In this document: positions 17,289 through 26,056 of the stretch, piece by piece | Position numbering within the stretch: position 1 is the first letter of the stretch | How the letters are laid out: the number at the start of each line of letters is the position of its first letter | NCBI RefSeq assembly: GCF_900111315.1 | Contig: NZ_FOGU01000004.1 | Span: 124,001 to 188,000, forward strand | Reading direction: 5' to 3' | Length of the DNA: 64,000 bases | Source: Tranquillimonas rosea | Lineage (GTDB): Bacteria; Pseudomonadota; Alphaproteobacteria; Rhodobacterales; Rhodobacteraceae | Translations under genes and position numbers: made by a program | Notes under the pieces: generated by a model | The model's input: only the letters and a program-made list of their open reading frames with translations | What the model was told of the DNA's origin: nothing | Database searches by the model: none

Positions 17289-18881
17289 TCAGCGGTCCTT
17301 GGTCACGTCCTCGAACCGCGAGACCCACGGGTCGATGACGATGCCCGAGACATCATCCTGGTAGGCCGCGGTCACGACCCGTTCCGAGAACGGCTGGATC
17401 GAGATGACCTTGTCGTCGATCATCTTCTGGATGTCCTCGTACATCTGGACCTGCGTGTCCTGGTCCCGCTCGACGAGGGCATCCTCGATCATCTGGTTGA
17501 GCTCTTCGTCCTGAAAGCTCGTGCGCCAGCCCTGGTAGTTCGTCAGGCCCGCATCGTCCGAGTTGTCGGGGTTGTAGACGATCGCCCGCAGGTTCGAGTC
17601 CGGGTGCGGCTGCTGCCCGCCTCCGCCGCGGCCGACCAGCAGATCGAACGAGCGGTCGCGCATGGCGCCGTAGATCTGGCCGCCGTCGCCGGTGATGATC
17701 TCGGCGTCGATGCCGGCCTGCGCCAGCGTACCCTGGATGGCGGTCGCCGAGTCGAGGAACTGCTGGGTCGAGATCACGCGGATCGACGTCTCGAACCCGT
17801 CGCCGTAGCCGGCCTCTTCCAACAGCGCCTTGGCCTTTTCGACGTTCAGCTCATAGCCCGGATCGGGCAGCGCGGCGAAGGCGCTGGAGTTGATCGGGCG
17901 CTGCCGCTTGACCCCGAAATAGGGCATGATGGCCGAGTTGATGCCGTCGTAGTCGATCAGGTAGCGCAGCGCCTCGCGCACCTTGGGATCGGCGAAGCGC
18001 TCGTCCTTCATCGACACGGCGAGATAGTAGAAGCCGGCGCTAGGGACGGTGCGGATCTCGATGTTCTCGTCGTCTTCCAGACCCTTGAGGTCAGGCGCGG
18101 CGAGGCTGAAGCCCACGTCGATGTCGCCCTGTTCCAGACCCAGCCGCTGCGACTGCGATTCCGGCAGGTGGCGCATCAGCACGCGCTGCATCTCGGGCGC
18201 CTCGCCCCAGAAATTGTCGTTCCGTGCCAGGATGACGAACTCGTTCCCGCGCCACTGGTCGAGGCTGAAGGCGCCCGACCCGGCCGAGTTGTTCGTCAGC
18301 CAGTCGCGGCCCATGTCGCCGTCCTGGGCGTTCTCCTGCACCAGCTCCTTGTCGACGATCGAACCGACGCCGGCCTGCGACAGGTACATCAGGATCAGCT
18401 TGGGGTCGTCGGGCTGCGGCAGGTTCAGGGTGAAGGTGTGCTCGTCCTCGACCACGAACTGCTCGTCGATGGCGTCGGCGCTGAAGCCGCGGCTCATCAG
18501 GCCCGAGGCCTGTGCGAGATTCAGCTCGAGGATGCGCGAGAGCGAATACTTCACGTCCTCGGCCCGGACCGGGTTGCCCGAGGCGAACTGGGCGTCCTCG
18601 CGCAGGTTGAAGGTGACCGAGCGGTTGTCGTCCGAGACCTCCCAGCTTTCGGCGAGGCGCGGTTGCAGCTCCTTCGACTCGGGGTCGAGCGAGACGAGGC
18701 TGTCATACACGTTGTTGAGGATCTGGACCGTCTCGCCGCCGGTGATCGCGGCGGGGTCCATCGTCAGGACGTTGTTCATGTTGAACGCGACGACAAGCTG
18801 GTTGTCGGGCGTCTCGGAAATCGCGGGCGTTGCGCCGGCGACGAGGGCCGCGATGGCGGCTCCTGCTAGCAGATGTCTCAT
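17289..18881 (-). CDS. ABC transporter substrate-binding protein, family 5 (peptide/nickel type)
   Basis: A 530-residue periplasmic protein of the SBP_bac_5 family. Residues 1-22 form a signal peptide ending GATPAIS. The ATG at 18881 has GGGAGGAG just upstream. Typical features include LAESWEVSDDNRSVTFNLR and VRAEDVKYSLSRIL near the N-terminus and VREALRYLIDYDGI in the middle. It is transcribed towards the B-C-D-F transporter operon but from the opposite strand, downstream of the enolase-superfamily gene. Family members bind peptides but also oligosaccharides and opines, so the family name does not fix the ligand. Confidence 0.9.
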   Translation of the reverse strand: MRHLLAGAAIAALVAGATPAISETPDNQLVVAFNMNNVLTMDPAAITGGETVQILNNVYDSLVSLDPESKELQPRLAESWEVSDDNRSVTFNLREDAQFASGNPVRAEDVKYSLSRILELNLAQASGLMSRGFSADAIDEQFVVEDEHTFTLNLPQPDDPKLILMYLSQAGVGSIVDKELVQENAQDGDMGRDWLTNNSAGSGAFSLDQWRGNEFVILARNDNFWGEAPEMQRVLMRHLPESQSQRLGLEQGDIDVGFSLAAPDLKGLEDDENIEIRTVPSAGFYYLAVSMKDERFADPKVREALRYLIDYDGINSAIMPYFGVKRQRPINSSAFAALPDPGYELNVEKAKALLEEAGYGDGFETSIRVISTQQFLDSATAIQGTLAQAGIDAEIITGDGGQIYGAMRDRSFDLLVGRGGGGQQPHPDSNLRAIVYNPDNSDDAGLTNYQGWRTSFQDEELNQMIEDALVERDQDTQVQMYEDIQKMIDDKVISIQPFSERVVTAAYQDDVSGIVIDPWVSRFEDVTKDR

Positions 18882-18960
18882 CTCTCCTCCCAAGGGTTTG
18901 GTGACATCGTGTAGGTGCGGTGGCGGCAACCCTTCTGGCGGGGTCTTGCGCGCGGCCGGG

Positions 18961-20109
18961 TCAGGCCACGCGGTTGTTCTCGATATGCTCGAAGTCGATA
19001 TCCTCGCCCAGGCCGGGGCGGTCGGGGACCTGCACGAAGCCGTCGGCGTCCATCGGGTCGGACAGCGTGCGCAGGTAGTCGAACCCGTCGTCGTATTCGA
19101 GGAACGGGTGCAACAGCCCCCTCTCGTACCAGCGGCACGGTTTCGAAGCGGCGACGACCTGGAGGTTCATCGCCGTGTTGCCGTGCACCTCGCATTCCAT
19201 GCCGAACGCCTCGGCGAGGTGCATCGTCTTGAGCGCGGGGGTGATCCCGCCCACGTCGTTGACGCCGGTGCGCAGGATGTCGCAGGCGCCCGAGGTGATC
19301 CACTCGGCCCGCTGCCAATGCTTGCCGGCGGCGCTTTCGGGGCCGACGACGGGAATGTCGAGGTTCTCGGCCAGCCAGCGGTAGGAGGCGAGCGACTGCT
19401 CGTCCATCGGCTCTTCGATCCAGGCGAAGCCCAATTTCTCAAGGCCCCGGCCCAATTGCAGGGCGTCGGTGCGCGAATACCAGTGATAGGCATCGATCAT
19501 CAGGGCGATATCTGGGCCCACCGCCTCGCGCACGGCGGCGCAGGCGCGGATGTCCATGCGCACGTCGGGCGCCCAGCTGACGGGCGGCATCCAGGTGTGC
19601 AGCTTGATCCCCTTGTAGCCGCGCTTGACCAGCGTCTCGGCGAAACGGCCGTAATCCTCGGGCGTGGCAAGCCCGCCCTCGAGCTCGTCGCCGCACATGA
19701 TCGAGCCATAGGCCGGCACCCGGTCGCGGTAACTGCCGATCAGCTTGTGGACCGGCTGGCCCAGCACGCGGCCGGCGAGATCCCAGAGCGCGCAATCGAC
19801 CACCGCCAGCGTGCGGTCGGTCAGCTGCGCCGCCGAGCCGCGCTGCCAGTGCGCCAGCTCGTGCCAGAGCCGCTCGCGGTCGCGGTGATCCTGGCCGATC
19901 AGCACCTTCTTGACGAACTTGTCGATGACATGGGGGCGGACGATCTCGCGCGGGGCGAAGGAATGGCCCTCGTCGCCGTCTTCGGTCCGGATCGTCAGGA
20001 TGGCGGTCTCGACGTCGTGCGGCGGGCCCGGATGGGCATGCCCCGCACTGTCCGAGTGCCGCCGGGTCCGGTGCCGGAATACGCGCACGGATACATCGGT
20101 AATAATCAC
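18961..20109 (-). CDS. Enolase-superfamily enzyme (mandelate racemase/muconate lactonizing type)
   Basis: A 382-residue protein with an N-terminal capping domain and a C-terminal barrel. Likely metal ligands are D in MIDAYHWYS, E in WIEEPMDE and E in VGPES, and a histidine lies in EVHGNTAM. The position usually carrying K-x-K reads GIKLHTW, so a K-x-H pair may replace it. Start is GTG at 20109 with GGGAGGAG upstream; a longer reading would begin inside the regulatory region. Characterised relatives dehydrate sugar acids or cycloisomerise lactones. It probably shares a transcript with the downstream binding-protein gene and is divergent from the GntR regulator. Confidence 0.83.
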   Translation of the reverse strand: MIITDVSVRVFRHRTRRHSDSAGHAHPGPPHDVETAILTIRTEDGDEGHSFAPREIVRPHVIDKFVKKVLIGQDHRDRERLWHELAHWQRGSAAQLTDRTLAVVDCALWDLAGRVLGQPVHKLIGSYRDRVPAYGSIMCGDELEGGLATPEDYGRFAETLVKRGYKGIKLHTWMPPVSWAPDVRMDIRACAAVREAVGPDIALMIDAYHWYSRTDALQLGRGLEKLGFAWIEEPMDEQSLASYRWLAENLDIPVVGPESAAGKHWQRAEWITSGACDILRTGVNDVGGITPALKTMHLAEAFGMECEVHGNTAMNLQVVAASKPCRWYERGLLHPFLEYDDGFDYLRTLSDPMDADGFVQVPDRPGLGEDIDFEHIENNRVA

Positions 20110-20177
20110 GCTGTCCGCTCCTCCCTCGTGCCGTGGCCCCGCTGACTGCCGGTCGGCATGTCTGGCAATCCCGGCCA

Positions 20178-20189
20178 ATCTGTATAACA
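20178..20189. promoter_or_regulatory. Candidate GntR operator, copy 2 (ATCTGTATAACA)
   Basis: Exact copy of the 12-base element at 12598-12609. It sits 69 bases upstream of the enolase-superfamily gene and 192 bases upstream of the GntR gene, in a locally AT-rich patch. Its near-identical distance (69 and 70 bases) to the two target starts supports a shared control element rather than chance. Confidence 0.55.
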
Positions 20190-20380
20190 AGTTACTAATT
20201 CAGCGGACAGCCCGGGTCAACACCCTTCGTTTTCGCACCTCCGGCCGCACGCCCGGAGCCCTGAAAACAGGCGCAACGGTCTGCTTTTCCGCTGACTTCG
20301 CGTTGTTTCGGCGGTTCGCACTGGACGCTTCCACCGGTTTCCCGGTAGCCTGAAGTTGTCACACAGCCCAGAGACCGACG

Positions 20381-21151
20381 ATGAGCAGCGACCAGACGAG
20401 TCCCCAGCATGGCCCCGACGTGGCGACCGAAAGCGCGCGCACCCGCGTGAGCCTGATCGCCGAAAGCCTGCGCCGCGATATCGAGCAGGGGCGGTTCCGC
20501 CCCGGCGACCGCCTGCCGTCCGAGGCCGAGCTGACGCGCCTGCACTCTGTCAGCCGCACCGTGGTGCGCGAAGCGGTGGCACTGTTGCGGTCCGACGGGC
20601 TGGTCGAGGCGCGCAAGGGGTCAGGCGTCTTCGCGCTGGACCCTGCCAAGGCGCAGCGCCGGCCCTTTGCCGATCTGGACATGGAGCGGCTGTCGGGGGT
20701 GATCGAGCTGTTCGAGCTGCGCTCGGCGTTCGAGATCCGCGCCGCGGGCCTTGCCGCCGTGCGCCGCTCGGCCGCACAGATCGACGCGATCTCGGCGGCG
20801 CACGAGGCGGTGGCGGATTGTTTCGACACCGGCCTGTCCACCCGCAAGACGGATTTCGAGTTCCACTACGCCATCGCCGAGGCGTCGCAGAACAAGCGCT
20901 TTCCCGAGTTCCTGTCGCTGATCCGCCCCGGCATCGTGCCGCGGGTCGAGCTGGAGGCCGGCGACGGTCCGCCCCGCGTCTACGTTCCCAACCCCGACCT
21001 GGTGTCCGAGCACGAGCGCATCGTCGAGGCGATCATCGACGGCGATCCCGACGCCGCCGAGCACGCAATGAAGACCCATCTCGAGGGCAGCCTGCAACGC
21101 TATCGCCAGCTGCTGCGCAGCCCCGCCAGCCCGAGACGCGGCGAGGCCTGA
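20381..21151 (+). CDS. GntR family regulator, FadR/FCD subfamily
   Basis: A 256-residue regulator. The N-terminal winged helix includes DRLPSEAELTRLHSVSRTVVREAVALL and the wing ending RKGSGVFA. The C-terminal FCD domain shows the conserved DFEFHYAIAEASQN and EHERIVEAIIDGD motifs, whose acidic and histidine residues usually hold a metal and an acid ligand. It is divergent from the enolase-superfamily gene, and the same 12-base element lies before that gene and before the transporter operon at 12679. It likely represses both until a sugar acid or similar carboxylate binds. Confidence 0.9.
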   Translation: MSSDQTSPQHGPDVATESARTRVSLIAESLRRDIEQGRFRPGDRLPSEAELTRLHSVSRTVVREAVALLRSDGLVEARKGSGVFALDPAKAQRRPFADLDMERLSGVIELFELRSAFEIRAAGLAAVRRSAAQIDAISAAHEAVADCFDTGLSTRKTDFEFHYAIAEASQNKRFPEFLSLIRPGIVPRVELEAGDGPPRVYVPNPDLVSEHERIVEAIIDGDPDAAEHAMKTHLEGSLQRYRQLLRSPASPRRGEA

Positions 21152-21160
21152 TCCCCCGCC

Positions 21161-22030
21161 TCAGCCCGTGACGGTGGGATAGCCGAAATCGTAGCGGCGC
21201 AGGATGTCGTCCAGCGTGGCGGCATCGCAGGCCGCGACCAGCATGCCGCGCCGCACCTGGGGACGATAGGCCGTGCCGTCGGACAGGCGCACCGCGCCGC
21301 CCGCCTCCTGCACGGCGAGGACGCCCGCCGCGTGGTCCCAGACCGACAGGCCCAGCGACAGCACGTAATCGGCGCCGCCCAGCAGCACCATGCGGTATTC
21401 CTGGCACGAGCAGCGCAGCGAGGTCGTGCGCCGACCCCGCGCCATCTCGGCCGCGGCGGCGGAGCGGTCGGCCTCGGGGAACATGTAGAGCGGGACGAAT
21501 CCCATCCCCGCCCCCGCGCCGGCCGTCAGATCCAGCCGGCGCGGTTCCGCGTCCGCGCGGCAGGCCCATGTGCCGCCGCCGCGACGGGTGCGGATCCAGT
21601 CGTCCATCACCGGATCGTAGAGCAGGCCGAACACCGGCTCGCCATGATCGAGCACCGACAGAAGCACGCCGAACACCGCCAGCCCGTTGGCGAAGTTCCA
21701 GGTGCCGTCCACCGGGTCGATCACCACGGTCAGGCCATCGCGCGAGACGCGGTCCAGCACGCCCGGATCGGCCGAGACGGCCTCTTCCCCGACGATCGCC
21801 GCGTCGGGCAGGATCCGCGCGACGCCCTCTGACAGTGCCTTTTCCGCAACGGTGTCGGCCACGGTGACAAGGTCCTCGGGCCCCGTCTTCGCGTCGATCT
21901 CGCCCCGTCCGAGGTTGCGGAAGCGTGGCAGGATCTCGGCGCCCGCGACCCTGCGCACGAGGGCGATCAGCGCGTCTTCCTGCGTGGCGCTCAGCGGCGT
22001 CCCGCCGCCGCGCTCCGGGTCCTGACTCAT
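21161..22030 (-). CDS. Inositol monophosphatase family protein (possible histidinol-phosphatase)
   Basis: A 289-residue phosphatase with the three family motifs: GEEAVS, the signature DPVDGTWNF (here with Trp), and the C-terminal WDHAAGVLAVQEAGG. These bind magnesium and the phosphate ester. Members act on inositol-1-phosphate, histidinol phosphate, 3'-phosphoadenosine phosphate or sugar bisphosphates, and sequence alone does not decide. It ends 9 bases from the convergent GntR stop, with no room for a terminator. The ATG at 22030 begins a short polar extension before the first helix. Confidence 0.83.
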   Translation of the reverse strand: MSQDPERGGGTPLSATQEDALIALVRRVAGAEILPRFRNLGRGEIDAKTGPEDLVTVADTVAEKALSEGVARILPDAAIVGEEAVSADPGVLDRVSRDGLTVVIDPVDGTWNFANGLAVFGVLLSVLDHGEPVFGLLYDPVMDDWIRTRRGGGTWACRADAEPRRLDLTAGAGAGMGFVPLYMFPEADRSAAAAEMARGRRTTSLRCSCQEYRMVLLGGADYVLSLGLSVWDHAAGVLAVQEAGGAVRLSDGTAYRPQVRRGMLVAACDAATLDDILRRYDFGYPTVTG

Positions 22031-22245
22031 GCCGTATCCTCAAGGGTTTCCTGCGCGTGCGACGCACTGATGCCGCAATTCCGACGCGGGGAAAAGGCCG
22101 CCGAATGGGCCGGAAAGGCACGCATTGGCCACATTGCGCGAGGACACGCGAATGTGCGCTTGCGCATGCCGGAAAAACGTCAATATCGACGCTGCCGCTT
22201 TGGCGCGGCGCTGCAATACGGGCGACTCTCTTTCGCAATTTCCCT

Positions 22246-22270
22246 GGAACAGTCACCGACGCGTCGCGTT
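22246..22270 (+). promoter_or_regulatory. EcfG-type general stress promoter (GGAAC-N16-CGTT)
   Basis: GGAAC at 22246-22250 and CGTT at 22267-22270 are separated by 16 bases, matching the known alphaproteobacterial EcfG consensus. It would start transcription near 22277, about 50 bases before the 43-residue ORF and upstream of the YqaE-like and DUF4112 genes. Confidence 0.6.
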
Positions 22271-22324
22271 GTCGCCGCCAACATCCCATATCCCCATCCT
22301 GTCACGGAAAGAACTGGACCGATC

Positions 22325-22456
22325 ATGTCCAACCAAGGCCCTACCACCCCCGCCCCGCAGACCCCCGTTCCGGTCGAACCGCCGCGGCAGACCGCTCCGG
22401 GCGAGGACGATAGCCGACGCGCGCCGATCACGCTGCGCGACTGGGCCTCGATCTGA
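22325..22456 (+). CDS. Small hypothetical protein, 43 residues
   Basis: A short proline-rich, polar protein (pattern TPAPQTPVPVEPP, ending ITLRDWASI) with no membrane segment or known domain. It starts about 50 bases downstream of an EcfG-type promoter motif, and only a weak ribosome site (GGAAAGAA) is seen. It precedes the YqaE-like and DUF4112 genes in the same direction. Codon use fits the genome, but such a short ORF could be fortuitous. Confidence 0.4.
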   Translation: MSNQGPTTPAPQTPVPVEPPRQTAPGEDDSRRAPITLRDWASI

Positions 22457-22527
22457 CGGTACGCGGATGGAACGGGGCGCCCTGCCCCGCATTGGGTCGG
22501 CGACACTGATCTTCCAAGGACCCTAAA

Positions 22528-22686
22528 ATGGATCTCATCCGCATCATCATCGCCATCTTGCTGCCGCCGCTCGGCGTCTTCCTGCAGGTCGGGTTGGGCA
22601 AGCATTTCTGGCTGAACATCCTGCTGACCCTGCTCGGCTACATTCCGGGGATCGTCCATGCCGTCTACATCATCGCCAAGCGCTGA
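22528..22686 (+). CDS. YqaE/Pmp3 family small membrane protein
   Basis: A 52-residue protein with two hydrophobic segments around residues 3-20 and 30-48, matching the YqaE/Pmp3 (UPF0057) family: start MDLIRIIIAILLPPLGVFL and GYIPGIVHAVYII near the end. AAGGA lies just upstream of the ATG. The family is associated with salt, cold and membrane-potential stress in bacteria, yeast and plants, though its biochemical role is unsettled. An EcfG-type promoter motif upstream fits a stress role. The DUF4112 gene begins inside its last codons. Confidence 0.85.
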   Translation: MDLIRIIIAILLPPLGVFLQVGLGKHFWLNILLTLLGYIPGIVHAVYIIAKR

Positions 22687-23041
22687 TCTCGCCCACCTGG
22701 AGCGGCTGGCCGGGCGACTGGATTCGGCCTTTCGCATCCCCGGAACCGGCATCCGGTTCGGCTGGGACGGCCTTCTGGGCCTGATCCCCGGCATCGGTGA
22801 CTTCGCCGCGGCGGCGCCCGCCGGATACATCATCCTGCGGGCGCAGCAGCTGGGCACGCCGAACCACGTGCTCGCGCAGATGGCGCTCAATACCGGGATC
22901 GACACTGTGGTGGGCACCATCCCCCTGATCGGCGACATTTTCGACGTGGGCTGGAAGGGGAACCGCCGCAACGTCGCGCTGTTGCGCAAGCACCTTGAGC
23001 GGACGGGTCGCCTGGCCGAGCCGGTGACGACCGCGGCCTGA
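22658..23041 (+). CDS. DUF4112 membrane protein
   Basis: A 127-residue protein of the DUF4112 family. Diagnostic motifs are WDGLLGLIPGIGDF and its mirror GTIPLIGDIFDVGWKGNRRN, with hydrophobic stretches around residues 38-62 and 80-95. The ATG at 22658 overlaps the YqaE-like gene by 29 bases in another frame; no later ATG would preserve the conserved N-terminal helix. The function is unknown. The pairing with a YqaE-like protein under a stress-type promoter suggests an envelope-stress module. Confidence 0.82.
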   Translation: MPSTSSPSADLAHLERLAGRLDSAFRIPGTGIRFGWDGLLGLIPGIGDFAAAAPAGYIILRAQQLGTPNHVLAQMALNTGIDTVVGTIPLIGDIFDVGWKGNRRNVALLRKHLERTGRLAEPVTTAA

Positions 23042-23330
23042 CACACGGGCCGCGGCATCCTCGCCGCCCGTGCTGGCATAGTACCGACCTGACCGCGTGG
23101 ACCGTCCGGGCCCCGTCTCGCCCGCCGTCTCGCCAATTCCTTTGCCGGGCACGTCATGCATCCGGCCCCCCTCTGGGCCACCGATAACGGCCGCCTGCGT
23201 CCGGGCGCGTCGGCGGGAACGCGCCAGTCCCCTGCCAGCCACGTTGAAATCGCGCAATAAGCGATGAGATGTCTTGATCTCGCCTGATGCGTGTTACGGC
23301 GACATGACGCAACGGTGACCGGGGACGATC

Positions 23331-24263
23331 GTGCAGCCAGACTTCATCATCGGGGGCGCCCCGAAATGCGGAACGACGTCGCTTCATCAGATCCTGCACC
23401 AGCATCCCGACGCCTGGGTGGCGCGGAACGAGGTCTATTTCTTCGATGCCGACGACCCGATCGCCCATGGCGACTTCCTGGGCGTCGAGGATGGCGAGCT
23501 GTCGTGGCGCGACCCGTCGCAGCAGGCGTTTCGCGACTGGTACGCGGCGCGCTTTGCCGAAGCGCCGGAGGGCGCGCTGATCGGCGAGGACACCACAACC
23601 TACCTGATGTCCGACGCCGCGCCCGCGCGCATCGCCGCCACCCTGCCCGCGGCCAGGATGATCTTCGTCCTGCGCGATCCGGTGGCCCGCGCCCATTCGC
23701 AATACTGGCACCTCGTGCGCAGCGGGCGGACGCACCTGTCATTCGAACGCGCGCTGAGCGACGAGCGCTCGATCGTCCTGGGTTCGACCTACGCGCCGCA
23801 GCTTCGCCGCTTTCGCGAGGCACTGGGACCGGAGCGGGTGCATGTCGTCCTGTTCGAGGAGTTCAACGCCGACCGCCAGCGCGTGCTGGACGGCGTGACC
23901 GCCTTCCTCGGGCTGGCCCCGATCGCCGCGGACGACGTCGAGACGTGGTTCAACCGCACCCGCTATCCCAGGCGGACCGAGACGCTGCTGCGGCTGAACC
24001 GCATCGGCCGGCACCTCGTGCCCTACCGCTATGCCCGGCATTTCGGCCCCGGCGCCCCGCTGGGCGCCCGCGTCGGACACAGGGCGTATCGCAAGTGGTC
24101 CGGCTTCGTCTCGAACCGGATCCTGACCGAGGACGCCGCGCCCGAGGACATGCGGCCGACGACCCGGCGCTATCTCGAGCGGCACCTCTCGGACCGCAAT
24201 GCTGGTCTGTCGGAGTTGCTGGGCACCGATCTGTCACGGTACTGGCCCGGCTTTACCCAGTGA
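23331..24263 (+). CDS. Sulfotransferase domain protein (PAPS-dependent)
   Basis: A 310-residue soluble sulfotransferase. The 5'-phosphosulfate loop is FIIGGAPKCGTTSL at residues 5-18, and the 3'-phosphate-binding region is LRDPVARAHSQYWH near residue 110. The start is GTG at 23331, seven codons before the loop. It would transfer sulfate from PAPS to a carbohydrate or similar acceptor. It opens a same-strand cluster with a flippase, a second sulfotransferase-type protein and two glycosyltransferases, so the acceptor is probably a surface glycan or its lipid-linked repeat. Confidence 0.88.
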   Translation: MQPDFIIGGAPKCGTTSLHQILHQHPDAWVARNEVYFFDADDPIAHGDFLGVEDGELSWRDPSQQAFRDWYAARFAEAPEGALIGEDTTTYLMSDAAPARIAATLPAARMIFVLRDPVARAHSQYWHLVRSGRTHLSFERALSDERSIVLGSTYAPQLRRFREALGPERVHVVLFEEFNADRQRVLDGVTAFLGLAPIAADDVETWFNRTRYPRRTETLLRLNRIGRHLVPYRYARHFGPGAPLGARVGHRAYRKWSGFVSNRILTEDAAPEDMRPTTRRYLERHLSDRNAGLSELLGTDLSRYWPGFTQ

Positions 24264-24510
24264 CCGGGCTCCGGCCGGACGGACAGGACGCGCCGGCGAT
24301 CCGACCAAAGACCGCGATGCTCGCCCATAAGATGAGCAAGAATCCGACCACTCGCGATTCCGCGCTCACAATCCGGGCCGGAGTGGCGTATCAGCGCGCG
24401 CGAAATGCCATGAGTGGGCAAGGGACGTCGCGGGTCGCACGGGCCGCGATGCCGTTCCGTCCGTGCCCCACCGATGCCGCGCCGACGCGGTCGCGAAACC
24501 GAGGAGCCAT

Positions 24511-26031
24511 ATGAGCAAGCGCGATCCCGACGAGACGGTCGAGACCTCGGCCCAGGGCAGCTATGGCGGCACCGTGGTCCGCGGCAGCTTTCACACCGCC
24601 CTGAGCCAGCTGGTGACGGTGGGTTGCCAGATCGGCTCGGTCATCATCCTGTCGCGCCTGCTGGAGGCGTCGGATTTCGGCCTCGTCGCGATGATCGGCC
24701 CGGTCATCGCGTTCCTGTCCATGTTCAAGGAGATGGGCCTGTTGCAGGCCGTCATCCAGAAGAAGTCCCTGACCTACGGGCAGCTCAACGCCCTGTTCTG
24801 GATCAACATCGCGGTCAGCCTGGCGATGACGGTGCTGCTGATCGCGACCGCCCCGCTGGTCGCGGCCTTCTACAACGAACCCGAGCTCACATGGCTGCTG
24901 CGGGTGATGTCGCTGAACATGTTCCTGTCGGCCCTCGGCGCGCAGCATTTCGCGCTGCTGAACCGGCGGATGATGTTCGGCCGCATCGCCGTCAACGCGG
25001 GCGCGGTTGCGATCTCGACGCTGGTGGTGTCGCTGCTGTGGGCGCTGGTGTCGCCGTCGGCCTGGGCGCTGGTCGCCGGCACGATCGCGGGGTCCATCGT
25101 CGGCACGGTGACGGTCTGGGCCTGGGTGCCATGGCGCCCCGACCGGCCGCGGATGGCCGCGGGCACCGGAGACCTGGTGGGCTTTGGCGCGGGCGTGACC
25201 GGGTTCAAGATGGCGAACTTCTTTTCCCGCAACCTCGACAACATCCTGATCGGCCGGGTCTGGGGCGGCACGGCTCTGGGCTATTACGACCGCGCCTACA
25301 AGCTGCTGCTGTTTCCGCTGAACCGCGTGGCGCAGCCGCTGTCGCGGGTGATGGTTCCGGTGCTGTCGCGGATGCAGGACGAGCCCGAGCGCTATGCCCG
25401 CGCCTTCTTTCGCGTCTTCGGGCTGATGCAGCTGGGCATCCTGCCCGGCGTCGCCGCCCTGACCGCGATGTCCGACACCGCGGTGCCGTTCCTGCTGGGC
25501 GAGAAATGGGCCGACAGCGCGCCGATCTTCGCCGCGCTCGGCCTCGCCGGCCTGGCGCAGCCGCTGGCCAACCCGACCGGCTGGCTGTTCATCAGCCAGG
25601 GCCGCACGACCGAGATGGCGTGGTGGGGGCTCGTCTCGGCCGCGGTCACCTGTTTCGCCTTCGTGGTGGGGGTGCAGTTCGGCGTGGTGGAGCTGGCCAT
25701 CGCCTATGCCATCGTGAGCCACCTCAAGCTGATCCCGCTGTGGATGCTGATCTGCCGCAAGGGCCCCGTCGACGCGCAGGCGATCGGGCGGCATATCGTG
25801 CCGGCCTTCGTCGCCGGTGTGACGGCGTTCGGGGTGCTCTGGGTCGTCGAAGCCAGCCTGCCCGGCCCGTCGCTCGTCCGGCTCCTGTGCGGCGCCGCGC
25901 TGAGCTATGCGGTGTTCATGGCCGTCTTCGCGGTCTCGGGCTATGGGCGGCAGGTCGCCGCCGAGGTCGGGGACCTGACCGTCAAGGGCGCCACCGAGCT
26001 GCGGCACCGCGCCGCCAAGCGTCTCGCATGA
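24511..26031 (+). CDS. Polysaccharide flippase (MOP/Wzx, WzxC-like)
   Basis: A 506-residue inner-membrane protein with about 12-14 hydrophobic segments, of the multidrug/oligosaccharidyl-lipid/polysaccharide exporter superfamily. The segment LSRLLEASDFGLVAMIGPV near residue 50 and GFKMANFFSRNLDNILIGRVWG near residue 240 follow the WzxC/AmsL pattern. The ATG at 24511 is preceded by GAGGAG; an upstream ATG at 24463 would add 16 basic residues. It likely moves lipid-linked oligosaccharide units across the inner membrane for polysaccharide assembly with the neighbouring transferases. Confidence 0.88.
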   Translation: MSKRDPDETVETSAQGSYGGTVVRGSFHTALSQLVTVGCQIGSVIILSRLLEASDFGLVAMIGPVIAFLSMFKEMGLLQAVIQKKSLTYGQLNALFWINIAVSLAMTVLLIATAPLVAAFYNEPELTWLLRVMSLNMFLSALGAQHFALLNRRMMFGRIAVNAGAVAISTLVVSLLWALVSPSAWALVAGTIAGSIVGTVTVWAWVPWRPDRPRMAAGTGDLVGFGAGVTGFKMANFFSRNLDNILIGRVWGGTALGYYDRAYKLLLFPLNRVAQPLSRVMVPVLSRMQDEPERYARAFFRVFGLMQLGILPGVAALTAMSDTAVPFLLGEKWADSAPIFAALGLAGLAQPLANPTGWLFISQGRTTEMAWWGLVSAAVTCFAFVVGVQFGVVELAIAYAIVSHLKLIPLWMLICRKGPVDAQAIGRHIVPAFVAGVTAFGVLWVVEASLPGPSLVRLLCGAALSYAVFMAVFAVSGYGRQVAAEVGDLTVKGATELRHRAAKRLA

Positions 26032-26056
26032 TCCGCAGCACGCCCGAGGAGACACG

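Noticed and set aside
23216-23245. GGAAC...CGTT upstream of the sulfotransferase gene as an EcfG promoter
   Set aside because: The spacer is 21 bases, outside the accepted range.
24264-24510. Possible small genes before the flippase
   Set aside because: Short frames there show no ribosome site, no recognisable protein pattern and inconsistent codon use.
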